This document shows, piece after piece, positions 11,467 to 24,345 of a DNA stretch of 64,000 bases. Position 1 is the stretch's first letter. Each line of letters starts with the position of its first letter. Below the pieces are notes generated by a model. That model did no database searches. It was given only the letters and a program-made list of their open reading frames with translations, and was not told where the DNA came from. Location: positions 496,001 to 560,000 of the forward strand of contig JAPTHN010000149.1 of assembly GCA_026936325.1 (NCBI GenBank), read 5' to 3'. The stretch comes from Platynereis dumerilii. Its lineage: Eukaryota > Annelida > Polychaeta > Phyllodocida > Nereididae. A program made the position numbers and the translations under genes.

Positions 11467-11921
11467 CAGTGCATTTTTTAACATAGTAACTGGGAGACCA
11501 AATGGTCTCCCAGTGGATAGATTTGGTCTCCCAGTCATTGCCAAATTGGCGTGACTGGGAGACCAACATATTTCAGAGACTCTCATCAATTTCTTGATTT
11601 GCAGTTCTTGTGCGCCTTAAAAACCAAGGCGTCTAATTCTAATATCAAAAATATTCTTCACTATCTCCAGATATGTACTTCAGCTTGTGTCATCTTTCAG
11701 ATTTCCGATTAAAAGTCCATTTGTCAAGACTGTTTTTCGAAACTCCTAGATTAGCAGCTAGCTAGCCCAACAGTTCAAAAGCCTTTGGCAAGCAAATCAC
11801 CATCTAAATATATTATAATGGATGTACATTAAAGCTGCTAATCTGTAAATGTCACGCATCATGACGCTACAAAATTGCTTTGGTCTCCCAGTCGAAAATC
11901 CTAAAAAAATGCTCTGCACTG
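11467..11921. mobile_element. Palindrome-rich MITE, TTA target duplication
   Basis: Inverted ends start CAGTGCA and continue with an A/T run and then ACTGGGAGACCAAA on both sides. TTA flanks both ends (11464-11466 and 11922-11924). The left arm contains a perfect 12-bp palindrome (ACTGGGAGACCA, loop AA) at 11489-11514, and two further copies of the motif lie near 11520-11560. A 3-bp TTA duplication fits PIF/Harbinger; reading it as TA would fit Tc1/mariner. There is no coding capacity. Confidence 0.65.
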
Positions 11922-13792
11922 TTACATAATCATCAGTTCATAAAGATTATGTCACTTTAACTTTGTTATCTTTTCTTGAAATGAATCGTATGTTAATAAT
12001 TTAATTTAGCCTGTCAAGGCTGATAATTAACTATTCCATAAAAGTTATTGGCACAGGAAAAATTACTGGAGAAAATTTAATTTATAAGACACTGTTGATG
12101 ATGATTTTGTTATGTTCGTTAAATACGAAACTAAATCATTGATACACTGCCATCAACTATGCTAAGACTGAGAGCAGTTCAGATAAATGAGGGCCCTACA
12201 ACCCTGCCTATCGCCAGCAAAGAAGGGTCAACAGAAAAAGGGCTTCGTAAAGGTTCCAAGGTTGAAGTGACAAGACCATCAATCAACCAACCCCAAATGA
12301 CCTCCCCTCAATGGTAATTGTTTGTTATCACCCCAACATATACAGAAAAACATCCAGCAGCCATTGTTAGACATAGGGATAATTAATTGAGCATTATTAA
12401 CCAAGCCCTGGCCCAGAACGTATGATACTGTCTTTTCCTTTTTTCTGGACCAATGCTTGACCATATATGCATAGAAGAGACAAGAATTACCATGTTCCAG
12501 ATTAAAGTTAGTTTTGTCTCAAGATTCATTAATCGGCCATTTTAGATGGATAATGGAATTCAATTTTGTACTAATGAAAGCAGGAAGACTGAAAATGGAA
12601 TCTTGTTAAATGGTAATATTTTGCGCAATATGGAACTTCCAAGAGTACAACATTAGCAGGAAGTAAATTTAAGTATTGTGCAATCTTAACTGAGGTCTGC
12701 CAACAGAATTCAAATGTCTGATGGATCTTTTAACCTTCGAAAGCGACTTCAGAATGGTTCCATTTTATAGTCAGACGTTAGAATTTACCAACCTGCAATA
12801 TCAATCAAAATTAAAAGTTGAGCGTGAAGAAAAGGAAAAGTAATCAATCCCAGGAAGAATCACCTAAAGTATGTTTGAGTGCCACTTCGCTAACGTAACA
12901 GCAACAAAGTTTTTGTCTGTTTAATCTGTATACAAATGATCCCAGGTTTCCTTTTCCTACTATACAGTCAGAAAGGCGATTTTTAAAAGTTTTTCTGTGT
13001 GCCAGTCTCTTTACTTTAGGTTGGCTTTGTGCCATCTGATTAAAACTGTCTCCATCATTTCCTGTGCTTTACATAACACAAACTTGCTACGCATTTACCA
13101 TTCACTAAAACTTGCTTCATGTTTGGTAATACTAACCACCAAATTACGGTGTGTCTAATTCGCATACAAACATAAGTTTGATATATGCTGGCCTTTTCTG
13201 ATAGATTGGTACAGGCGCTACATGCAATACCATTATCTGTTGCCTTTTCAGGAAGGTAATATTACTACATTTGCAAACATGCCTTGGAAATTGATTGCAA
13301 TACAATCTGATTAAAAAACAATGAAGCAAATCTGTGTCTGTGCCTGTGTCATAAGGCTCAAATGAGTTCAAAAGTTTCAATTTGACATTGTAGATTTTCT
13401 GATTCTTTGCAAGTGCCGCATTTACTCATTGCCAATCTGTACTTTTATCATGCTTGTATGAATAGAAAGTTTTTAAATTATGAGAAAAATGCAGTAGTAT
13501 GTTCTGCATTGTTCACTCACTCTCAAAATATCATGTCAATTAAAGGCAAACAAGACAAATCAGTTAATCAAAAGAATTGTATGCAGCCAAAACTCCTACG
13601 TTACTCAACACTCACACGACATGATTGACAATCCTTTCTTATACTACAAAGACCTGTTTATTAATCAAACTCATCAGCGATTCCTTCACTATCAAAACCA
13701 ATGCAGTAACTTCAATGGAGTTTGCTTAAGAAATGAACCGTATTGAACTTTTTCACTATGAAAACCTCCAAGTAAATTTCTTCAATATATTA

Positions 13793-16700
13793 CGAGGGGT
13801 TTTCCAAAAGTTCTGTTCAACTTGCCATAACTTTTGCAATATTTAATACAGAATCATGATATTTGGGTCAGATAATATTGAAGTAATTTGCAAATGATCC
13901 TGAAAAAATCAGATCATAGAAATAAAAATAAATGGTTAATTTGTTGTCATGGAAACCAAAAGTAATGAAATGCGGCCCAGGGCACTATCAGGGACACATA
14001 TTCATTATATCTTGTCAAAAATGTAATTTTTACCAGGGTTACAGGACAAGAAACATATTGAAAATAATCTCTAACATTTCACAAATTCTTGTAATAATGA
14101 ACTTGACACTGAGTGCATTTCCTTTTACCCTATATCCCTTAAAAATCAATGCTTCATAATCCTTGTATTAAGATCACAGTTGGTGTTTCGCAGACTTTTT
14201 GTTCTTTACGATAGGTTTTCCATTACTTCTGTCCAGCCTGTCGCAACTTTTGCTAGATTTTTAATATAAAAATGATATTTTGGTCAGTTGATATTGAGAT
14301 AATGTGCAAATGATTCCAAAAAAATTTTATCTTAGAGTTAAAAATAAATTGCTGATTTGTTGCTATGGAAACCAAAAGTCATGAAATGCGACCGAGACCT
14401 TGTTAACAGACACAAACTTGACATATCGTGTAAAATATGTAAATATTACAAGTGATATAGAACAGAATTTTTCCAAAACATTAATAGTTGTGCTGAACAG
14501 GTCGCATATCTTTGAAGGTTTGGCAATAGAAGAGCTTGTGATTCTCACCACAAGCTTTACAAGTGTATATCCTGTGTGGCTGAACATCTTGGCAGAAGTT
14601 GAAAACGACGAGCTGACCTTGCTTGAAGATTGAACGGATGAATGTGATGTAGTTGAAGATTTGAACGCAGAGCCATAAACGGGATCATTAGCATTATCTG
14701 ATTTTCTAGTTACAAATTCAACAAATTTTTCAAAGCTGGGATAAGAATCAGTCATTGATTTAATTTTCAGAGCTTGTTCTCTCCACTTTTCTTGAAGACC
14801 ATCTGGAAGACGTTTCATAATTTCAACTATGCACATTTGAGTGTCGATTTCGGGCAGCTTGTTCAAAGAAGAAAGCACAGCATAATAATTACGAAGATCA
14901 TCTGCGAGTTGCTGAAGATCTGAAGGGGACTTGACAGACTTTCCTGATCTCAAACTCTTGATTATGCAATCGGAAATGAGATGAGCATTACCAAACCGCT
15001 GCTTCAGTATTTGACGAGCTTGCTCATAGCCTTCAGAACCACTCAACAAGCTACAGTGGCGAATAGCATTATTGGCTCCTTTAGACGTATATTGAAGCAA
15101 TCTGCTAAGTTTCAGAGCATCACTGACATTTGTATTTCCGACAAGTTCATCAAAGACAGCAAAGAATGTATTGTAACGTAGTGGATCACCATCGAAATTT
15201 TCAAGGGTTACTGCCGGTTGATTAACAAGGAAAGCAAAGCTGACTGATCAGTTGAAAGAGGTTCAGTTTTCGTTTCAAGCAACTTCTTATCATCAGCAGA
15301 AGATTCAGATTGTCTTACAAAGTTTTTAGCTGATTTGAAAATTTCAAGGTATGGTTTTTGAACTTCGTCAAGGTACTTATCTGCGTCTTCAATTTCAGGT
15401 TCTTCTGTAAGCAAGTCAAGATAGGCATCATGAGTTGTCTTGAAATTCGCGAAGGCGTCTTTGAGTTTTTCAAGATGCGATTTCACTTCAGGAATGTCTT
15501 CTTCGACAATGTAGCGCTCTAGAGCATTCCGGAATCTTGTGACCACGGCCTTCTGCGAACTCCGCTTTTGCTTCAGTTCCTCTTTATCACCCATGTTGTC
15601 GGTTCTTTAGATTTATTCACTGTAGCGCACAGAGATAAAAATACGAAGGTTGACCTTTCATCCAAGTTTATTCAACGCAAAAGTAGTTGTTTGGTGAATC
15701 TGTGTACAAAAATAAGAAAACACAATAAGTTACCTTGTAACTATAATGGTGGCTGAATTGTGAAGAAATGAACTAAATTGACAATATATTTAATTAAACT
15801 TACAAATCTTTGGACCACTGTAAAACGGTTAAACTCTGGCGCACAAGGTATCAAAGTAGCATCTGAAAGTGGGTATTTAGAACTGATAAAAGCTAGCTAA
15901 CTAAAGACAAGCTTACATACATGATACAGTGTGAATTAACAAGCAAGAAAATCTAATAGTGTGAATCTACTGTTCATGTACATGTAGGCCTATATTAGAA
16001 TTACTGTAAAGATTACTTTCATGTAGGTTGTACAAATATAAGATAACATAATATCTAATACAAAATGAATTAATGAAACTAACCTTTTTCATCCATGAAT
16101 TGACAAGTATTTAAACCATGTTGAATATTCTCTCAAAGATATTAGCTGAATGCCAGTTAGGAAATTGAAATTAACCACAACACATTGGTATGTTTGCCCT
16201 AACAAGATAGCTGTTAAACACACTAAAGGAAATGTACAGTGAAGGGTGTTGTGGAAGCTAACATGTTGACACTTTCTAACTGTCAACCACTAGTTACAAC
16301 CAACACATTAATCAAAATTGAAAACATTGAACAACAAATGATTGTATGAAATTGAGAACAACATAATCATTAGAAATTGATGAAATTATTATTGACAGTG
16401 TACACTGGAGATAACAATAGTCATTTCACAACTTCCAAAAATAATGACTGGGACCTTGTAGATTTATACATTTTCTCATACTTTCTATCTATATCTGAGT
16501 ATGATACCTCAGTCTTCATATTAAGGTCACTTTTGGCATTTTCCAGTCTTCATTTCTTAGGTTTTCCATTGTGCCTTCTCTTTATTCAGAAAAAGTTTGT
16601 ACAATCTTTATTTGGTTCTGTCACTCATACTGTCTTCCTTGTATGTATGATAAAAGCTTCTTATACTCTCTGCTAGTTTTATCCAATTAAAATGAAAAAA

Positions 16701-17136
16701 TGTAACAGGTACATATGATGTCATCCATATCCAAAAAATTGCTATCTCGTAAAAAACTGAGACACTGCAGGAGTGATGGTAAAGTAAGTGAGATGCAACA
16801 AAAATACCAGTTTCCATTGTTATTAATGATTTTACAATTAACTGATTATATTTCATGAAAATAATTATGAATATACTTCAATTCAATATGTCAAGACACA
16901 TATAATGCAAGCAGGTGTTCAGTTCATTTTTAGTAAGCACTACAAAGTCTGGGCCGCATTTCATGACTTCTGGTTTCCATGGCAACAGAATAAGCATTTA
17001 TTCTTAATTTTATGATATGATTTTTTTGGAGTTATTTGCAAATTACGTCAATATTATCTGACCCAAATATCATGCTTTTACATCAAATCTAGCAAAAGTT
17101 ATGACTAGTTGGACAGAACTTATGGAAAACCCCTCG
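13793..17136. mobile_element. Mariner-type long-TIR element carrying a BEL/Pao fragment
   Basis: The ends are inverted repeats of about 190 bp beginning CGAGGGGTTTTCC, flanked by TA at 13791-13792 and 17137-17138. A second, diverged copy of the left repeat begins at 14209 (CGATAGGTTTTCC), so the left side has two tandem end sequences. The interior holds BEL/Pao gag-like sequence and about 1.3 kb of unrecognised DNA, and no mariner transposase. The paralogous block near 48218 lacks the insert, which gives an empty-site reference for the boundaries. Confidence 0.8.
14395..15600 (-). pseudogene. BEL/Pao gag fossil
   Basis: Minus-strand sequence resembles the gag of BEL/Pao LTR retrotransposons. 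It has a charged N-terminal helical part (around 15210-15594) and a later part (around 14640-15170) with the family's conserved G-Y-x-x-A...L-x-x-x-F-G-x-x-H pattern and L-P-x-x-L-Q-x-K-W. Only gag is recognisable; protease, RT, RNase H and integrase are not seen and a paired LTR was not identified. The relic is broken, with more than one break, and clearly older than the gypsy copy at 51 kb. It sits inside an inverted-repeat DNA element, so its mobility may have come from that host. Confidence 0.7.
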
Positions 17137-17350
17137 TATATTATTAACTATAATCATTATTCAGGATGCAGTAGATGCTCAGCCTGGCAAGTAATGAATG
17201 AGTGCATTTTGACAGATAATGTAATATCAGAAGAAGCCTTATCGTCCAAGATATCTATCTTATCAGGGACTGATTGACAGGTAATCAGGCATGACAAGCC
17301 TTCACAGACATAGTATGATGCACATTACTTGACTAAAAAGACAATGTACA

Positions 17351-19640
17351 TTTTATCCTGCATAATTTATAAAACCTACAGTAGGTAATCTTACTACAAA
17401 TACAAAGAGGTAACAATTGCAGTAGCTCAAATGTTATTCAGTGCAGTTGAAAAGAACCAGTAACAGAATTGGATGATTAATAAAAGTGCATTTTCTGGGT
17501 TGGTTATACTATAGGTACAGGGTGAGGAAGAAGTTACTTGTTCCCTTTCATTTTCTATTGTGTCGGTCACAGTTGTTTGTGGGTGGAGGTTAGATGATGT
17601 CAATTTGTGATTCTCACTACTTTACTTCGTTATGTGTAATGACACACTAGGGCAGGAGGCAACTTCTTTACTTCTTCTCAGCTCAGTAGATTGGCAGCTG
17701 TAAATTTTGGTTATAAAAGCTAAATCACTATCTCCAGGATATCTGGACTACCATTGTTGTGACCTGTTATCCTCAAAGTATCTTCTTAATGCTGAAAACA
17801 TTTCTTTGGCGGGAAGAGACAATGATTGATCTTGGAATAGTTAAACCTCTCAGCAATTGCTACTGGGATCCTTCACACAGGCCTTGTTAAACAAGGAGAG
17901 CAAATATCACTCCTGACTTTGTGAATTTAAAGCTAGCCTGGAATATGAAGTTTCCTATAACTGTCATAACTGTCATTTACTTCCAGAGAGTGGGTTTGCA
18001 ATTATTTTAACGCAGTCATTGCTGTGTTAAGCTACATTTGAATAAGCTCACATTTTATTACAAAATTATTAATGTGCTTTACTGCTCGTTCACGCAGCAG
18101 ATGAAACATACAAATCTGATTGTAGCTTCTTAGCCTTACCTTTGTTAACCTTTTTTTTGTTTTGTTGGTTTGTTTATTGTACGGCACCAGAAAGAGCAAA
18201 ATGATTATCGAACTGGCACAGTCAGCATGGATTATTACAATGTGTCAAGATAATTAGCAATATAGGTAGAGTGATAGTTCATAATTATTATTAACATTAA
18301 ACAAGGGTAATATACATATTAAAGTACAATGATTTTTAAGAACATATAAAAAACTAGAATTACCCAGTGATAAATGAATGAAGGAGGAGGGGTGCAATTT
18401 CAATAGGATTTCCTCTTTGGATGCGATAATGTGGCTGAGACAGACAGTCATAGGGCTGGGAGAAGCGGTGACATCGCTGCGGCATGGCATTGTTTAAAAT
18501 GTGCGAGAATACATTTGTTTTCATAGAAAGTGGGGAATTAGGTACATAGCTAGATAGCTGCATAGATAGACATGAATGACAAATTTATTGCTTGAAGTTG
18601 AACCCGTCTGACAAAATGCGTAGTTGTGTTAGTAAGACACACAAATAGAGCATGTTCATGGCAGACAGACAGTGACAAAGGGAGGCCTATATATATATAT
18701 ATATGTTGCAGTTTGGCTGCCGTGAATATAATATATGTAAAAGAGCGCGAAAATGTTGGATCTTTGGATCTCCTTTAGTTTCGTAGGAGGCCTAAATATA
18801 TAAATAAATGAACTAACTTGGAAAATGACGAATTTTGGTGCATAAAATGCCTTAGATAGCGGTTTAGAGGTCTACAAAGTTTTAGTGGTGTATTTAAAAA
18901 ATTGAAAGCAGGAGAAGATATTTTATGAAACATTTTATGGGATAGGTGTGGAAGACAACTGCCCACCTCGTATCTTGAATTTTGGTAATTGGATCAGTGA
19001 ATCGAAGGCAAAAAGGAACATTAAATCGATTTTAACTTCAGTTCATCTGAAAGGTATGTTTGGGAAAAGAGTGAATGTGTATATGAGATGGGGTGAGGAG
19101 TGGCAGGACTGTTGTAAGTGTTGGACGAAAATGCATTGTCAGGCCAGCCAGAGGCTGATCTATATCAGGAGAAGGGGGACCGAAAAGTGCACTGTTTCAA
19201 AGGAGAAATTAGGGTGGTCTGGGTGGTATGGGTGAGTTGGTAATATGGATATGAGAAGTAGTAATGTTTTGATGCATATTGGGTTGTGTCACGGGAAGGA
19301 GGTGAAAATTTGGTGGGTTCTGAGGTGGGACCCCACCTGCTGAATATGCCACTGGCCTTACACTTTTATTTATATAGATTAATTGCATTATTTAGGTAAT
19401 TCCAAGCATCCAAGAAATTTCTCATTGAAATATTAAATTTCATTAATGCAATTGTAGAGGCGCATTTTCCAACATAGCGTATCTTGAAAAGTTTGAAGAT
19501 TGTCTGTGCTTAATCAATATTTTTTCATTTTCCTTTGTCTTACAAATGATTTTAGATCTGTTATCCGTGTGGTGGCAATTTTGTCTTGTTTTTCTGAAGC
19601 CCTACATTTATAGAACATTTCCTGCTCTTCTTTATTTCAA
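17351..19640. other. Non-coding stretch
   Basis: No gene is seen. There is a short AT microsatellite at 18689-18704, and hAT-like end fragments near 19150 and 19353 that I could not pair with confidence. Confidence 0.4.
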
Positions 19641-19643
19641 TTT

Positions 19644-19991
19644 TCATTTATATATACACAGGTTCCTTTCAGTTTGCTTCCAGATGTTGTTAAATTTAAC
19701 TAGCATTACATTTGGTCTTTCCTTTTGCTCCTGCGGCGATCTTTTTTTGTTGTGATTTTCCTTCACAACAGTCATTGTGAGATCAAGTGACTTCAGTTCA
19801 ATATCTATCTGTTCTTTTATAAGTTTAACAAATTCTTTCTCAGCTGATTTACCTGTTAACCCATGTAGCCTTAATGGGGGCCTTGGAGGCCTGGCTGGGA
19901 CTTTTGGCTTCAATATCTCGCATGATATTTGGTCAATCGTATTCAGATTTAATGTAATCCTCGTCCAACTAATCCAAAACAACATCCACAT
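19644..19991 (-). other. Unidentified minus-strand open frame
   Basis: The central part reads like real protein (KPKVPARPPRPPLRLHG, then KEFVKLIKEQIDIELKSL), while both ends look like non-coding sequence. It may be a decayed exon or a piece of a transposon ORF. No family is recognised, no clear splice sites frame it, and hAT-like debris lies close by. Confidence 0.2.
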
Positions 19992-22166
19992 GTTGTGAAT
20001 TTATTGATGTTGAACATGGTCACTGGTGACAGTTTGAGCGTAGGCCCCAGAGATGATATTTGTCTGTCAGTCCACTTCAACACAATTAAAATTATCTATA
20101 TTTGCATTTCGAGTAAAATTCTGATTAATTTACCTAAAAAGCGACAACATTGACCTTTTAGTGATCTTAAACCTACAAAAAAATGGATTCAGCAATCAGC
20201 ATCATCAAAAACTCTTACAGTGATGACTTTGTAAATGTAGCTGGCAAGATAGAAGTGCAGGACCTTCATTCTCAGAAAAAAAACTGGCCCGAAATGGACA
20301 CCTGAAGGAACAGATCTTGCAAGGTAAGGGCCAAAATGGCCATTTTCAGTGCTCCTTTTCCCATCTCTTGACATTTTTTGGACACAAAATGGTTTATAAT
20401 GAAATCAGAAGAAAATAAGAAGAAAAATCCCAATACTTTACAAAATAGTTTGGTTTCAAAATAACTTGAAAAATATTGAATATTCCAAAAATGTATCAAT
20501 TGTGAAAATTGTATGAAATCTTATTTCGTATTTTTGTCAACAAGATTTGATTTTTCACAATTTCTCCGCCACTATCCTTCATTTTGACTTAATTTAATGC
20601 ACTTATTCCACTTTTGAAGCAATTTTTGTAAATCATTGTATATTTGAGGCTTGAGAAAGGGAGGGGGCCTCGGCGGCCCCTATTGCAGCTTTGCATACTT
20701 AAAATTGGCTACAAGGGATAATTATTCCAATCACTCTGAGCACTTTTCATCTTTCCCCTTTTTCTTGTGCATCTGTTTTCCTTATGCAATCCTGCAGCTT
20801 TGTTACATGATCAGTGAGCCTTTTATCCACGTTTTGGTCATTCAGGAAAAATGACGAGAGTGTTCAGACTTTTGTTTTATTCTTTCTCCATGGAACATGT
20901 ACATTTCACAATATGGGAATATAACAATTCAAATGCACTTTCTACAGTACCAGACATATAAATTCAGATTTACAATGAAGATATCTGCATTTTAACAGCC
21001 CCTTTTGAATCTAAAATAGAGTGCAAAAAACGAAAATACAATAGTAAATGTTACCCCACTGCCTCACAATGAATAACTAGAGGGATGGGTACTTCAGGAT
21101 CAAAAATGTCACAAGGCATAAGCAGAGACTAAGGTGCACTTGCCGAATTCGTTTTAGTGACCATCTGTACAGTTGATAAAGATTCAGGCATTCTCAAGCC
21201 ACTACAAACTGGCAGTGGCATTGGAAAGGCATGACACTGACTTCTATGTTGGATTGTCACAACCTTTGAAGTGTCACTACTACTTGCATTGTTCAGGCAC
21301 TAATACAGGTTTATTTTTCAGTGGGATTCATAATACATAATAAGTCAGGTTAATTACACTTGATATGACTGCATTGATGCATTCTTATTCCATAAACACT
21401 TTCATAAGCATGTTATATGATTACAAAACAAATTGTTACTGCTGTGCATTTTCACAATAAAACACAAGTGTCTAACAATATAATTAACAAACAATAACAC
21501 AAATAACAAAGCCTTTTTCACGAAGGTACAAAATTAAATCAATTTGATGAAGATGAGTCATGACTTGATGAACACATCAAATTAGAAAATAGGATATATA
21601 TACATAATAAGAGTAGGTATCAGTTCAGCAAGTAATACTGTATTAAATGATAACAACAGGAAAAAGACTCTTTGTAAGTGCATGGTCCCATAACTATAAT
21701 GAGCCCATTGTCTAACTCAGTAGAAAATACAAAATAGATGAATAGCAATTACAATCACTCAACAAACAGCATAGTGGATATCATTGGGGTTACATCTTTA
21801 TAAGTCCGACAATTTATTCACAAACAGAAACAATTCATTTCTTGGTCCTTATCCATTTCCGAAGATAGGCAGAGCCATGTTATATTTGATGCCTGGCTCA
21901 GCAATGGGCATTACCAAGAGGCTCCAGGAAATATTTCGTTGTTTGATTTATGTCAGCTATCAGTTTGACTAGATAGAAAAAGATCTTTTCTTTTTCAAAA
22001 TTATAATCCAATCCATCCAAGATCAAAAAGGTGGTTAGCCAGGAAAGGTGAATGCACATATTCAAAGTTAATGAGAGCATTTGATTAATTTGCCAAATTC
22101 TCAATTGTTTCCTTTGAAAAGACCAGGCACTCAGCACCTGCTCATGTGGGGATTAAAAAACTCTTC
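19992..22166. other. Non-coding stretch downstream of the receptor gene
   Basis: No coding frame is convincing. GC-rich wording near 20660-20690 (GGGGGCCTCGGCGGCCCCT) resembles the interior of hAT-type elements. The far end of the receptor's 3' untranslated region might reach into this stretch. Confidence 0.3.
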
Positions 22167-22172
22167 TTTATT
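22167..22172 (-). terminator. Candidate poly(A) signal for the receptor gene
   Basis: AATAAA on the minus strand about 1.0 kb past the receptor stop codon. It is the first such hexamer I found downstream; another lies at 20876-20881. Transcript data would be needed to choose. Confidence 0.25.
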
Positions 22173-23172
22173 GCTGTAATCACACAGTATTTTTTGTCAC
22201 TGGTCAGCAAATGTAACAGTCAACGGTAAGAATTTGTGGACAGTATATAAATAATCCATTCAAGCAGTCATTGAAATTGAAGAGAAAAAATAAGTAGGCA
22301 TACTTGACAATAACTCGGACCTTTAAAGTAAAATATTGGCCTGAGGAGGGCACAATACAACACAGTTGCCAAGAGAGCCTTCATATTTCTTGCAATTAAT
22401 CAGAATTGAGGTAGAGTGCGTGGGGTTTTCATTTTGGACTCCTCTAATTCAAGTTGGCTGTTTTCATGCGAGAGATTTATCACCTCCTGGTGTTAATAGT
22501 CAGTACTAAAGGCCAGTGCTTGATAACTCTGCCATCTGGCGTTATGATGCCATTCAGCGCAACAGGTCATCAACAACTGTAGTAAAGGACTCTAGGTCTG
22601 GCTGAGTGGCCTGCTGTCTTTAACGAAAGCTCAAGCACTTGACCTTCTTTTGGCACTTCAGTTTATCCTCCCAAATATTGATTAAGTCTGCTATTGCCAC
22701 GTCTCAAAAGCCAACTGAGTCATTTCATCTCAGGCGTGTCAGAATGAGATGTCCACACCACAGTGGTGGATCTCTTCAGTTATTTTTTTCTCTATATACA
22801 CTTTGTAAATATTTACACATTGATTATATTTTATATTGGACGGCTTGTCTTATTTTACAGAATGCCATCTCATACACTACAGCATCAGGTAGCATGAGCA
22901 AGAAATAGTGTTAGAAATTTGGGCAAGTTGACAAGGATTTAAAATTTTATAAGCCTTCTCTGCAAGATCAGAATTCGATGTTTGTTGTTTGTTGTTCATT
23001 GTGTGAGTTGTGTTCAGAATTGGAAAAATGTCATGTTTCACTGTAATTGGTCCATCATGACAAAATCCCCAATTGGCACAAATTCTCTCAATCGTGTGAA
23101 TCGAACTGATATCCGTAACAATAAAATAGTTCTGCAGTCCTCAAACGTAACTCTGTTCAGCGTCATTTGCAT

Positions 23173-23355
23173 TCACTCGAAGATATCTTTTGAAGCGTCC
23201 ATTGAGCTGAACGTTTGGTGTGTGCGTGTTAGTATTGCTGTTGCGTCTGACACTGCACTCTGAATGCTCAACACTGTATTCTCTTTCACGTCACAACGAC
23301 AGCATCGACAGGGACATGTGCGGAACAATTGACGGAAAGCATTCTTATAGCGCTC
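23173..23355 (-). CDS. Neuropeptide-type GPCR, last coding exon (cytoplasmic tail)
   Basis: The exon starts after the acceptor TTGTCTTTCTTCCAG and stays open to TGA at 23173-23175. It encodes 60 residues beginning ERYKNAFRQLF, the amphipathic helix 8 of rhodopsin-family receptors, then CPCRCCRC, a cysteine cluster of the kind often palmitoylated to hold the tail at the membrane. A Ser/Thr-rich tail follows, a possible phosphorylation and arrestin region. The start is in phase 0, matching the end of the TM7 exon, so GLLN|ERYKNAF joins smoothly. The opposite strand has a long open frame here that I treat as a shadow. Confidence 0.82.
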   Translation of the reverse strand, partial: ERYKNAFRQLFRTCPCRCCRCDVKENTVLSIQSAVSDATAILTRTHQTFSSMDASKDIFE

Positions 23356-24254
23356 CTGGAAGAAAGACAAAAAATAGAATAAGACATGTAAGACATCATT
23401 ACAAGAAATTAAATACCTTCTTGATAAAAAGATATTTAAATTACAGTCAAGCAAAAGATCGAATTAGTGATTCTAAACATTATCTAAGAATTATTTTTGA
23501 ACAGGCAATAGTTCAAAACATGATCAAAGAAGAAGACTCCAATACGAATGATATTAAATTTTTATATCACAAGATTTTAGAATCAGTAAATACATTTCAG
23601 GTAGATCGGAGTTAAAAAATTTAAACCTATACACTAACAGGGCACTTGCAACGAATGACACACATGTTCTGTCTCAGAAAATAGGATGGTGGCTAGACAT
23701 TTCTTGTGATGATAGTCAGTTTAATCTGAATTTCCTCATATATGTAGGTCCAGTGTCCCTCTTACAAAGAACCTGACTAATTGGTGGAGGACTCAAAGGA
23801 CTAATTCTACTTAGAATAAACGTATACATGTGAATATACTGTATGGTTGACTTTAAGTGTCAGCTAACAATAAAAGTATGTAAGTAGGGTTGACTTTTTT
23901 ATTTTGTGGGCATTGTGGTGTCTGTGGCTAGCAAAGTCTGTAGTCCTGACAGGGGCATTCCCTGATATCCCAAAGATTTTCCCAGAATCACACCATTTGC
24001 AGATTATTTCAAACAGAGATCTGAATCAAGATGAAGTTTAGCCCTAAGCAGCAGGCCATTTCACTGCCAATTACAAAAATACAAATGATTGCTAATGAAC
24101 TTGCATCAAACTATTTCACTTTAGTTTACAGATTATAATTTGTAATTTGAAGAGTTGAAAAGGAGATTTTTCATTGATTTTGTGGATATATCAATTGTAA
24201 TGGTAGTCCATTGAGTTTTGTCAAACTGTAAAACACACACAAAGATACACTTAC

Positions 24255-24345
24255 ATTAAGCAGTCCATATATGAAAGGATTGCAGCAGGAATTACTCATG
24301 GCCAACCAGTGCGAGCAAAACCAAATTATATTGATATACCGGTAT
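24255..24345 (-). CDS. Neuropeptide-type GPCR, TM7 exon
   Basis: A 91-bp exon bounded by acceptor CCTTTTCAG and donor CTTAAT|GTAAGTG. It encodes YRYINIIWF, then HWLAMSNSCCNPFIY and GLLN: transmembrane helix 7 with the N-P-x-x-Y switch as NPFIY. The HWLAMSNS(C/Y)NPFIY pattern is typical of peptide receptors of the NPY, RYamide/luqin, leucokinin and tachykinin kind. The exact subfamily cannot be settled from these residues. The exon begins with one base of a split codon completed from the TM6 exon and ends in phase 0. The introns on either side are about 1.2 and 0.9 kb. Confidence 0.9.

Larger units (their letters stand above)
12150..17350 (+). repeat. Duplicated block C, copy 1 (carries an insertion)
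   Basis: Collinear with 45690-48390. Landmarks include CAACCAACCCCAAATGACCT, AAACATCCAGCAGCCATTGT, GAGACAAGAATTACCATG, and GGACTGATTGACAGG at the right end. The extra length here is the 3.3-kb mariner-type element at 13793-17136. Partial copies lie at 31350-31520 and 37430-37950. Outside the insertion no coding frame is shared between the copies. Confidence 0.8.

Noticed and set aside
19150-19353. Possible 200-bp hAT MITE (CAGAGGCTGATC... to ...ATATGCCACTG)
   Set aside because: The two ends match poorly and the flanks show no 8-bp duplication.
23220-23615. A 131-codon plus-strand open frame
   Set aside because: It is antisense to the receptor tail exon and has no recognisable domain; a shadow of coding sequence is the simplest explanation.
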